Assembly: GCA_934129785.1 (NCBI GenBank)
Contig: CAKOWW010000021.1
Span: 1-19,094 of the forward strand
Length of the DNA stretch: 19,094 bases
Direction of reading: 5' to 3'
From: an uncultured Clostridia bacterium
Lineage (GTDB): Bacteria; Bacillota; Clostridia; TANB77; CAG-508
The stretch's first letter is position 1; each line of letters opens with the position of its first letter. Positions 6,582 through 13,207 of this stretch are shown here, piece by piece. The position numbers and the translations under genes were made by a program. The notes beneath the pieces are model-generated. The model ran no database searches. It saw nothing but the letters and a program-made list of their open reading frames with translations, and was not told the DNA's origin.

Positions 6582-7622
6582 TTAAATTTTTGACATATCG
6601 ATAGTTATAGCTGGGCGAACCCCACGAAGATCGTTACGGGAATAGTTGTAGTTGTAAGCGAAGCTGTCGTCCGTGCCCACAAGCCATACCCCGTCATTAG
6701 ACGCCCCAAAAGCAGACCCAAGCCAGAATGTTGTGTTGCATAACCAAGGATATTTTGATCTATTTGACCATAACGCGTTAATATCTTCATATGATGCTAA
6801 GCTTACTTCACTTACTTTGTCTGTATTTCCTAATAATGTTTTATATGATTCTACATATTGTGATATTGTACACTTTGTTTCTGATGTATTGTATACCCAA
6901 GGGTAATTTGATGAATGTTCTGTTGTTTGACTTGGATATTTAGTTGTATCGCTCCAATACATATCACTTGAAAATGCTACTGTTCCCTTTCTTTCTCGAC
7001 CATTATCCCAACCTTTCATTGTTTCGTCTTGCAATCCATAATTAGCTGTGCTTGTATTTATATCTTCTGTTTTATAACCACTGTTATTATAAATTACTCC
7101 AACTTTTAAATTCCATTCTGCCAATGCTTTTGCCTTTTGTGTACTTTCGTTATATGATAATACATAAAATTTTTCTTCCGTTCCTTTTGTTGATGTTATT
7201 GCTATTTTATCTCCTATATTTTTTCCATTACCTTCTATTATTGTCACTGTTCCAGGTATTTTATTTTCTTTAAATTCTACATTTCCCTCACTAGCTACTA
7301 TAAATGATTTTCCATCTATTGTTACTGTTACTGGAAATGCTCCTCCATCTACTTGTCCACCATAATTTGTTGTTACTTCTGTTTTTAATTTTTCTAAATC
7401 TAAATTTGCGTCTTCTGATTGAGATTTTGCTGCCATTACTGCTAATTTTACTTTTTCTTCTGCTGACTTATTTGTTGTTAATGTTTTAGCTTTATTGGCT
7501 TGAGTTAGTATTCCATTATTTTCTGTCAGCATCGCAATACTTACTCCAGCAAGTATTAAAAGCACGATTATAGTTATCACCAATGCAATTAATGTAATTC
7601 CATTTTCTTTTGTTCTCTTCAT
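6582..7622 (-). CDS. Pilin-like surface protein with C-terminal C-type-lectin-like variable domain (candidate DGR target)
   Basis: Residues 1-32 look like a type IV prepilin: short basic leader, G8 before ITLIALV, then a hydrophobic helix (about 9-32). The +5 Glu of true pilins is Ala13, so it may be a pseudopilin or simply membrane-anchored. About 50-180 is a low-complexity, strand-rich stalk. The C-terminal domain (about 190-346) ends with TFWLGSAF, GVWLVGTDD and RGVRPAITI, which resembles the C-type-lectin or DUF6273-like fold used by many clostridial surface proteins and DGR targets. The last ~45 codons differ sharply from the rest: about 52% G+C over 6601-6720, A about 19% on the coding strand, and many NNC codons in residues 316-331. 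The rest of the gene is AT-rich like its neighbours. Start: ATG with AGGAGG at 8 nt. It appears to be transcribed alone. The pilin-like N-terminus and fold are fairly sure; retroelement targeting is inference. Confidence 0.8.
   Translation of the reverse strand: MKRTKENGITLIALVITIIVLLILAGVSIAMLTENNGILTQANKAKTLTTNKSAEEKVKLAVMAAKSQSEDANLDLEKLKTEVTTNYGGQVDGGAFPVTVTIDGKSFIVASEGNVEFKENKIPGTVTIIEGNGKNIGDKIAITSTKGTEEKFYVLSYNESTQKAKALAEWNLKVGVIYNNSGYKTEDINTSTANYGLQDETMKGWDNGRERKGTVAFSSDMYWSDTTKYPSQTTEHSSNYPWVYNTSETKCTISQYVESYKTLLGNTDKVSEVSLASYEDINALWSNRSKYPWLCNTTFWLGSAFGASNDGVWLVGTDDSFAYNYNYSRNDLRGVRPAITIDMSKI
6609..6745 (-). other. Candidate DGR variable region (VR)
   Basis: The coding strand is rich in G+C and poor in A compared with flanking DNA. 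Between residues 316 and 331 nearly all codons for Gly, Asp, Ser, Phe, Tyr and Asn end in C, whereas this genome elsewhere prefers T or A at wobble positions. That is what adenine-specific mutagenesis of AAC codons in a template repeat would leave. The segment ends with an almost A-free stretch coding RGVRPA, a natural boundary for a homing-initiation site. No template repeat or reverse transcriptase is present in the window. Confidence 0.55.
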
Positions 7623-7661
7623 TCCAAAGTCCTCCTAAATTTTATCTTTTTCTACAATTTT

Positions 7662-7690
7662 ATTTTATAATTACTATAAAATTTTGTACA
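7662..7690 (-). promoter_or_regulatory. Possible promoter of the pilin-like gene
   Basis: On the minus strand TGTACA (7685-7690), a 17-bp spacer and TAAAAT (7662-7667), about 40 bp before the start codon. The -35 matches consensus at only four of six bases, so this is tentative. Confidence 0.35.
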
Positions 7691-7713
7691 CGAACTTTTT
7701 TCCACTTTAATTT

Positions 7714-7737
7714 ACTTATTTTGCTTTTAAAATAAGT
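7714..7737. terminator. Hairpin at the 3' end of the YkvI gene
   Basis: Perfect 9-bp inverted repeat ACTTATTTT / AAAATAAGT with a 6-nt loop, 6 bp beyond the transporter stop codon. It lacks a proper T tract on the minus strand, so it is a weak terminator or an RNA-stabilising hairpin. Confidence 0.4.
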
Positions 7738-7742
7738 ATGCA

Positions 7743-8774
7743 TTAAATTGATTTAAATAACAACAAAATTTGAATTATCCCCAAATATCCAAAGATTGGA
7801 TACAATGAAGAAATTAAATTTGAAAACCCAATTTTTGAAATTATCACAGAAGTTATACACATTATAAGCGCAATCTGTGTATAACTTTTCTCATTTTTGC
7901 TTGTATTTTGTAAAAAGCTATTTCCAAGTGATATTGTTGTTGTAAATATTGATGTTAATATTACAAATCCATACAATAGTCCAACCATTTTTGACATATG
8001 TGATGTAACATAAACAACTGGCATTTCCAATTTTGTTATATCTACATCTATTTTTACTAATAGTGTAAATATTAACACTGCTAAAATTATTGTTATTAAT
8101 GTAGTTATTATAGAAATTCCTAATATTTGTTTTTTACTTGTTATATATTTTTTTAAAGTTATTAAAACTGGTATTAATAGTATGCTGTTGTAACTACAAT
8201 AAATAATTCCACTTACCGCAAAATTTGAGCTATTAGTTTTTATAATATATTGGTCTAATTTTAATATATCTATTTGCTTTAAATTTATTATTCCTATTAT
8301 TGCAACTATTAAAATTAACATTGGAACTAGAATTTCGCTTGCTTTTACTACTCCTTTTGTACTTGATTTAAATATTACAAAGCATATTAGTGCAAGTACT
8401 GAACTCCCAATTAAGCTGTTTATTCCTAATTCTTGCGAAAAATATGCTCCAAATCCTGCTATCATTATAAAAAATGTTATTAGTATGAATACATTTATTA
8501 CTATATTTATTACATTTTCTAGGTTTGAAAACTTGTTTTTTGTTTTACTTATTAGAAATGTTTCTAATAAGTCTTTATATGTTTCTATATTGTATTTTTT
8601 TACTTTTACAAATACTTTGTATATTACTATTCCCATTAAAATACTTGATATTAGAATACCTATTAGTCCTTCTATTCCATATGAATAAAAAAACAAATAC
8701 ATTTCTTGACCAGATGCAAATCCTGCACCAATCAAGGTTCCTATTATAACAAATATAACTTTTAAAATATTCAT
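7743..8774 (-). CDS. YkvI-type multi-spanning membrane transporter (LeuT-fold/APC superfamily-like)
   Basis: Polytopic membrane protein of 343 residues with about ten hydrophobic segments. The N-terminal segment IGTLIGAGFASGQEM (about 11-25) is the unwound-helix, Gly-rich motif typical of YkvI (COG3949) and of LeuT-fold amino-acid permeases. Length agrees with the family. Substrate is unknown; small amines or amino acids are the usual guess for this fold. Start: ATG with GGGGAG upstream. The gene follows the GldG-like gene but is separated from it by a strong terminator, so it is probably a separate transcript, although no convincing promoter is visible. The leader at 8787-8834 can form a small three-way junction. 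Confidence 0.82.
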   Translation of the reverse strand: MNILKVIFVIIGTLIGAGFASGQEMYLFFYSYGIEGLIGILISSILMGIVIYKVFVKVKKYNIETYKDLLETFLISKTKNKFSNLENVINIVINVFILITFFIMIAGFGAYFSQELGINSLIGSSVLALICFVIFKSSTKGVVKASEILVPMLILIVAIIGIINLKQIDILKLDQYIIKTNSSNFAVSGIIYCSYNSILLIPVLITLKKYITSKKQILGISIITTLITIILAVLIFTLLVKIDVDITKLEMPVVYVTSHMSKMVGLLYGFVILTSIFTTTISLGNSFLQNTSKNEKSYTQIALIMCITSVIISKIGFSNLISSLYPIFGYLGIIQILLLFKSI

Positions 8775-8786
8775 ATTTCTCCCCTC

Positions 8787-8834
8787 GCGTCATTAAGTAG
8801 ACGATACCACTTAGTGTGTTTTTCCCGCACACGC
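8787..8834 (-). promoter_or_regulatory. Possible structured 5' leader (three-way junction) of the YkvI gene
   Basis: Three short helices can form together in the minus-strand transcript: an outer GCGT/ACGC pair (8787-8790 with 8831-8834), a GTG/CAC hairpin (8816-8818 with 8828-8830) and a TAAGT/ACTTA hairpin (8794-8798 with 8809-8813). The ribosome binding site follows the outer helix immediately. It is unusually GC-rich for an intergenic region here. I do not recognise a known riboswitch, and helices this short could arise by chance. Confidence 0.3.
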
Positions 8835-8871
8835 AAAAAACAAGCCCCTATTATTTTATGGGACTTGTTTT
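8835..8871 (-). terminator. Intrinsic terminator of the ABC operon
   Basis: On the minus strand, a 12-bp stem AAAACAAGTCCC / GGGGCTTGTTTT (8860-8871 with 8837-8848, one G-T wobble) and an 11-nt loop, with the T run continuing to 8835. It lies 11 bp after the stop codon of the GldG-like gene. Confidence 0.85.
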
Positions 8872-8881
8872 CCAATTATTC

Positions 8882-10441
8882 TTATTTTTTTCTTCTTCTT
8901 ACTTGCCATACAATAATTCCTATTATAATTATTACTAATGGTACTATAAAGATTATTGCTCTTACTATTGTGTCTTGTTCATCTGTTGCTGTATATGTTA
9001 CTGTTCCAGTGCTTTTTCTTGCTGTTATATCTTCTTCTCTATCTACTAAATATGCTATTGAATTTAATACAAGGTTTTTATTGTATCCCAATTGAATAGC
9101 TCCATATTGTGAGTTTTGGTTTAGTGGGTAATCTGATATAAAATAGTTTTCTCCATATATTACTAATTTAGATTTTACTGCACTTTCATTTGTTTCTTCA
9201 TTTGCTTTTTTTATTGTTTTTTCTAGTTCTGCTCCAACTGTAAATGTTCCTTTTTCTTCTCCATCTTGTGCTGATGTTGATTTGTTATCAAAATTTGTTC
9301 TGAAGTATGATCCTTCACTTGCTTTTAAAAGTTCAGTTTTTGTTACATTTTTTTCTTCTAAGCTTTTTTCATCAATGTTTATTTTTGTTGCATTTACTAA
9401 TATTACTCCTGTTGTGTTATATATGTTTTTTGTTACTTTTGAATTTTCTACTTCCGGAATTATTAGGTCTGGAGAATTAGATATCATATGGCTTGAGTCT
9501 GTTTCTCTTATTATTCCTACTTGGAATGGGTTTACTCCATACATTGCTAATATTTTGTTTACATTTTCAAAATTTTGCTCTGTTGTTACAGCTGAATTTA
9601 ACCATAAAATATTTCTTCCAGAGTTAATATAGTTTGTTATCGCTGTTGTTGCTACATCATCAAAGTCTTTAGATGGTGTTGTTATTACTAATGTATCACA
9701 ATCATCTGGCACTTTTCCTACTGATAATACGTCTAATGTATCAATTTCATTTATTTCGTTTTTTAAATATGCTTTTAAATAATTCATGTTCTTGTCTAAT
9801 GAAAAATCTGTATATCCTTGAAGGAAGTATACTTTTGGTATTTTATTGCTTGTTACAGATAGAATTGCACTTGTTAGTTTTTGTTCTGCTACGCTTATTG
9901 TTTCATATGTTGTTGTATCATATGTTACCAAGTCACTTGATGTTAGTACTTTTGACTTTTCTCCACATTCTACTATTATTCCTGTGTTTCCACTTTCGAT
10001 TCCATATTTTTGTGCTAAATCTGGTCTGTTGTTTATATCTACTGCTTCTGCAACTATTTTTTCGTTTGCTTTTTTGTATTGTTTTGCTAGGTCTAGGTTT
10101 GTATCATCGTCTGTTGAACCTACAAAATATATATTAACATCTTTGTCTATGTTTTTTACTTTTTCTTTGCTTTCATCTGTTAATGTATATAGTTTTTCTT
10201 GACTTAAGTCTATAGGTGATAGTTCTAGTTTTTGCATTCCATAGTTTATTCCTATGAAAATTGCTACTATTATTGCTACTAGAAGAAATGTTTTGCTTCC
10301 ATTTATTAACCATTTTTTCTTTATTATTTCTATAAATTTATTTGGCTTTTTTTCTTTTTTAGATTTTTTTTCTTTTTTATTTGGCTTTTCTTTTTGTGCT
10401 TTTTGCACTTTTTTGTTTTTTTCTTCTTTATTCTCTTTCAA
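8882..10441 (-). CDS. GldG-family ABC transporter auxiliary protein
   Basis: Third gene of the ABC operon. The N-terminus is a long Lys/Glu-rich cytoplasmic stretch (1-45), then a membrane helix (about 51-68), a large extracytoplasmic region of about 420 residues, and a C-terminal membrane helix (about 491-512) with a basic tail RRRKK. The segment after the first helix (SPIDLSQEKLYTLTDESK) is the family's entry motif, and the outside region corresponds to the GldG/ABC_transp_aux fold, with VYFLQGYTDF and GRNILWLNSA as typical core strands. Start is TTG at 10439-10441, chosen because AGGAGG lies 8 nt upstream and no ATG fits. It begins 12 bp after the permease stop codon. In Bacteroidetes GldG works in gliding; in Clostridia the same trio is common and its substrate is unknown. 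Confidence 0.87.
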   Translation of the reverse strand: MKENKEEKNKKVQKAQKEKPNKKEKKSKKEKKPNKFIEIIKKKWLINGSKTFLLVAIIVAIFIGINYGMQKLELSPIDLSQEKLYTLTDESKEKVKNIDKDVNIYFVGSTDDDTNLDLAKQYKKANEKIVAEAVDINNRPDLAQKYGIESGNTGIIVECGEKSKVLTSSDLVTYDTTTYETISVAEQKLTSAILSVTSNKIPKVYFLQGYTDFSLDKNMNYLKAYLKNEINEIDTLDVLSVGKVPDDCDTLVITTPSKDFDDVATTAITNYINSGRNILWLNSAVTTEQNFENVNKILAMYGVNPFQVGIIRETDSSHMISNSPDLIIPEVENSKVTKNIYNTTGVILVNATKINIDEKSLEEKNVTKTELLKASEGSYFRTNFDNKSTSAQDGEEKGTFTVGAELEKTIKKANEETNESAVKSKLVIYGENYFISDYPLNQNSQYGAIQLGYNKNLVLNSIAYLVDREEDITARKSTGTVTYTATDEQDTIVRAIIFIVPLVIIIIGIIVWQVRRRKK

Positions 10442-10453
10442 AATTTTTTCCTC

Positions 10454-11134
10454 CTATCTTACACTTTTTCTTCTTTGCATAACTATTACAGTAAGCAATA
10501 AGCACATTATTGTAAATGTTACATATGTTACTGTGTCTGCAATATCAATTTGCCCTGATGGGAATTTTGAAAACATATTTATTAAAGAAAAGTTTGTAAA
10601 TACTGTACTAAATTGTGGTAAAAACCATGTTAGTATGAAAAATCCTACTGTTATTACTCCTGCAATTATTTGGTTTTCTGTTATGCTTGATGCTAAAATT
10701 CCAAATGAAATGTAACTCATTGCAAGTAATAAAAATCCTAATAGTGTTACTAATGCTGTTGAAATATGTGGTTTTCCAAAATAGCTTAAAATTCCAAAAT
10801 ATAAAAATGTACATAATTCTGTTATTACAACTATAATTGTTGCTGCTATGAATTTTCCTAATACTACTTTTGTTATACTAAGTGGTGATGTTAATAATAA
10901 TTGTTCTGTTCCTGTTTTTCTTTCTTCTGCAATTGTTCTCATTGTTAATATTGGTACTATAAATGTTAATATTGTTGCTCCTGAATAAAATATGTATTCA
11001 AAGTTTGTGCTTTGGTATTTAAATACATCAACATAGAAAAATATGCTGAACATTATTAAAAATAATCCTATAAATACATATCCTACTGGTGAACAGAAAT
11101 ATGTTTTTAATTCTTTTTTTATTACTGCTAACAT
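10454..11134 (-). CDS. ABC-2 type permease, GldF-like
   Basis: Membrane subunit of the ABC operon, 226 residues with six hydrophobic segments (about 18-36, 48-64, 95-117, 124-148, 155-173 and 200-219). The cytoplasmic coupling motif RTIAEERKTGTEQLLL between segments 2 and 3 is the signature of ABC-2 permeases of the GldF/NosY group and contacts the ATPase. The N-terminus (VIKKELKTYFCSPVGYV) is also characteristic. The ATG overlaps the stop codon of the ATPase gene by one base (TAATG), with GGGAGG upstream, so translation is probably coupled and the two subunits are made in step. Direction of transport and substrate cannot be read from sequence. Confidence 0.92.
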   Translation of the reverse strand: MLAVIKKELKTYFCSPVGYVFIGLFLIMFSIFFYVDVFKYQSTNFEYIFYSGATILTFIVPILTMRTIAEERKTGTEQLLLTSPLSITKVVLGKFIAATIIVVITELCTFLYFGILSYFGKPHISTALVTLLGFLLLAMSYISFGILASSITENQIIAGVITVGFFILTWFLPQFSTVFTNFSLINMFSKFPSGQIDIADTVTYVTFTIMCLLLTVIVMQRRKSVR

Positions 11135-12075
11135 TATTTGTTACCTCCCTCTATAAGTTTCATAAATGCATCTTCTAGTGTGCTGTCTGCTTTTTTCATT
11201 TCAAATATTGTTATGTCTTCTTTTGCAAGTTCTGTAAATAGTCGCTTTCTTAGGTCAATATCTTCATCTGATTCAATTACATATTGTTTTGTTCCATCTT
11301 CATTTTCTCTAGTTAGTTCAAGTTTTTTAATTTCTTTTATTTGTGTTTTTATTTGGCTTATTTTATTTTCTGGGTCTTCAACTGTAACATATATGCAGTT
11401 TTTTCCAGCTACTTTTTCTTCTAATTTTTCTGGTGTGTCTACTGCTACTATTTTTCCCTTGTTTATTATTATTACTTTATTACATATTTGACTTATTTCT
11501 GATAATATGTGTGAACTGATTATTACTGTATGTGTTTTTCCTAGTTCTTTTATTAGACTTCTTATTTCTGTTATTTGTTTTGGATCAAGTCCTACTGTTG
11601 GCTCATCTAGGATTAATATTTTTGGTTCTCCTACTAGCGCTCCAGCCATACTTACTCTTTGTTTATATCCTCTAGATAAATTTTTAGTTAGTTTGTTCTC
11701 AACTTCTTTTAGCCCTGTTTGTTCAATTATTTTTTCTACTTTTTCTTTTCTTGTTTTTCTGTTTACATTTTTAATTTCTGCCATATACATTACAAATTCT
11801 TTTACTGTTAAATCTGTATAAAGTGGCACTCCTTCGGGCATATATCCGATTTCTTTTTTTGCTTTTTTAGGTTTTTTTAGCATATTGTATCCATCTATTA
11901 TAATTTCTCCTTCTGTTTGCTCAATGAAACCTGTTAGCATATTCATTGTGGTACTTTTTCCAGCACCATTTGGTCCTAGTAACCCTACTATTTCACCTTC
12001 ATTTATTGTGAAGCTAATATTGTCTACGGCTACTGCTTTTCCATACTTTTTTGTAACGTTTTTTACTTCTATCAC
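11134..12075 (-). CDS. ABC transporter ATPase, GldA-like
   Basis: Nucleotide-binding subunit, first gene of the operon. Motifs are complete: Walker A GPNGAGKS (34-41), signature LSRGYKQR (133-140), Walker B ILILDEP (153-159) and the switch His189 in IISSHI. The Q-loop position reads GYMPEG, with Pro-Glu instead of Gln, usual for this subfamily. Residues from about 215 form the DUF4162-type C-terminal extension found in ABC-2 ATPases. Start is GTG at 12073-12075 with AAGGAGG 8 nt upstream. The promoter lies at 12124-12152. The next gene overlaps it by one base. It is expected to drive the permease plus the GldG-like protein. Confidence 0.95.
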   Translation of the reverse strand: MIEVKNVTKKYGKAVAVDNISFTINEGEIVGLLGPNGAGKSTTMNMLTGFIEQTEGEIIIDGYNMLKKPKKAKKEIGYMPEGVPLYTDLTVKEFVMYMAEIKNVNRKTRKEKVEKIIEQTGLKEVENKLTKNLSRGYKQRVSMAGALVGEPKILILDEPTVGLDPKQITEIRSLIKELGKTHTVIISSHILSEISQICNKVIIINKGKIVAVDTPEKLEEKVAGKNCIYVTVEDPENKISQIKTQIKEIKKLELTRENEDGTKQYVIESDEDIDLRKRLFTELAKEDITIFEMKKADSTLEDAFMKLIEGGNK

Positions 12076-12123
12076 AAAAAATTCCTCCTTTTTTATTTTT
12101 CTCTTGAATCTTAACTGTTAATC

Positions 12124-12152
12124 ATATTATCATTTTATTTTTTTAATGTAAA
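12124..12152 (-). promoter_or_regulatory. Promoter of the ABC operon
   Basis: On the minus strand, TTTACA (12147-12152), a 17-bp spacer and TAATAT (12124-12129), with a TGA extension before the -10. It is about 50 bp upstream of the GTG start codon. Confidence 0.65.
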
Positions 12153-12235
12153 GCATTTCACACAAAATTCACATTTCTTACGGACATAGGCTTTTGGCAA
12201 AAAAATTGTTTTTTTGATTTTTTTGTCATTTTTTA

Positions 12236-12264
12236 TTGACAGCCGGTATTTTTTGTGGTAATAT
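12236..12264 (+). promoter_or_regulatory. Promoter of tRNA-Arg
   Basis: Consensus TTGACA at 12236-12241, a 17-bp spacer and TAATAT at 12259-12264 with an extended TG, ending 20 bp before the tRNA. It is among the closest matches to consensus in the window, as expected for a stable RNA gene. Confidence 0.8.
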
Positions 12265-12283
12265 AATTGTTGTCAATATCTTT

Positions 12284-12360
<77 letters not shown>

Positions 12361-12366
12361 TAAAAG

Positions 12367-12396
12367 AAGTAAGAGTTACAAGCTCTTACTTTTTTT
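12367..12396 (+). terminator. Terminator of the tRNA-Arg transcript
   Basis: Stem AAGTAAGAG (12367-12375) with CTCTTACTT (12383-12391), 7-nt loop, and T run to 12396. It lies between the tRNA and the fic gene, only about 15 bp before the fic ribosome binding site. Confidence 0.8.
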
Positions 12397-12423
12397 ATAT
12401 TTAAATTGAAAAGAGGGATCTTA

Positions 12424-13152
12424 ATGAAAATAGATGTAAATACTATACAAAAGTTATCTAAAATCAAAAATTCCGTATATGATGCAATAAAAATAGAATT
12501 TTTATATCATTCAAATAAACTTGAGGGCAGTACTTTTAGTAAAGATAATTTAATTGACTTATTAGAACAAAAACAAGTAGTCGGCGAGCACTTTTTAGAT
12601 GATGTTATCGAAACAAAAAATTCATTAGAATTATTTGATTTTGTTATAAGTTCACTATCAGATCCTTTTGATAAATATCTATTATGGGAATGGCATAGAC
12701 TATTAAAAAAAGGTACTGTTGATGATGAAATCGATAATATTGGCAAATGGAAAAAATATTCAAATAGGCTTTCTAAAACTGACTTGAAATTGTGTGAACC
12801 ACATTTAGTTGAAAACAGTATGTTTAATCTTTTAGAAGATTGGAAAGAAAGTTCTAAAGATATTTTTGCTATAGCAGATTTTCATCAAAAATTTGAGCAT
12901 ATCCATCCCTTCCAAGATGGAAATGGTCGTATTGGTAGATTTGTTATTTTGAGACAGTGTTTAGAAAATAATATCGATTTGATTGCTATAGATGATGTAT
13001 ATAATAATGAATATAGAAAAAGTTTATATGAAGCTCAAACAACTGAAAATTTAAAGCCATTAGTTGATGTTTTTAAAAAATGCCAAAATAGGTTAGATGA
13101 AAAATTATCTGAATTCAAAGGAACTATTGAGCAAGTTTCTAATGAAAATTAA
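12424..13152 (+). CDS. fic: Fic/DOC family AMP-transferase with N-terminal inhibitory motif (class II)
   Basis: Fic enzymes transfer AMP (or another phosphate-containing group) from a nucleotide to hydroxyl side chains of target proteins. The complete active motif HPFQDGNGRIGR lies at residues 161-172, with catalytic His161 and the Asp-Gly-Asn-Gly-Arg anion cradle intact. The inhibitory motif S30-x3-E34-G35 sits in the first helix, so this is a class II Fic that autoinhibits in cis. No separate antitoxin is needed or seen. The 242 residues form a single domain, with no DNA-binding or wHTH tail as in longer relatives. Start: the frame is open from TTG at 12406, but ATG at 12424 with GAGGG 6 nt upstream is better. 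It lies directly behind the tRNA-Arg terminator with only a weak promoter candidate of its own. Targets cannot be inferred. Confidence 0.93.
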   Translation: MKIDVNTIQKLSKIKNSVYDAIKIEFLYHSNKLEGSTFSKDNLIDLLEQKQVVGEHFLDDVIETKNSLELFDFVISSLSDPFDKYLLWEWHRLLKKGTVDDEIDNIGKWKKYSNRLSKTDLKLCEPHLVENSMFNLLEDWKESSKDIFAIADFHQKFEHIHPFQDGNGRIGRFVILRQCLENNIDLIAIDDVYNNEYRKSLYEAQTTENLKPLVDVFKKCQNRLDEKLSEFKGTIEQVSNEN

Positions 13153-13160
13153 GTTATATA

Positions 13161-13207
13161 AAAAATAAAATGGAGGTAGAAAATTATTCTATCTCCATTT
13201 TATTTTT
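13161..13207. terminator. Bidirectional terminator between fic and the YhgE/Pip gene
   Basis: Twenty-base stem (13161-13180 with the facing arm ending at 13207, one G-T wobble) with a 7-nt loop, rich in A on the left arm and T on the right. It serves both convergent genes; the right arm touches the YhgE stop codon. Confidence 0.88.

Noticed and set aside
6605..6790. A second open frame on the minus strand overlapping the variable region (61 codons).
   Set aside because: It is out of frame with a well-supported gene; loss of AT-rich stop codons in the GC-richer segment explains its openness.
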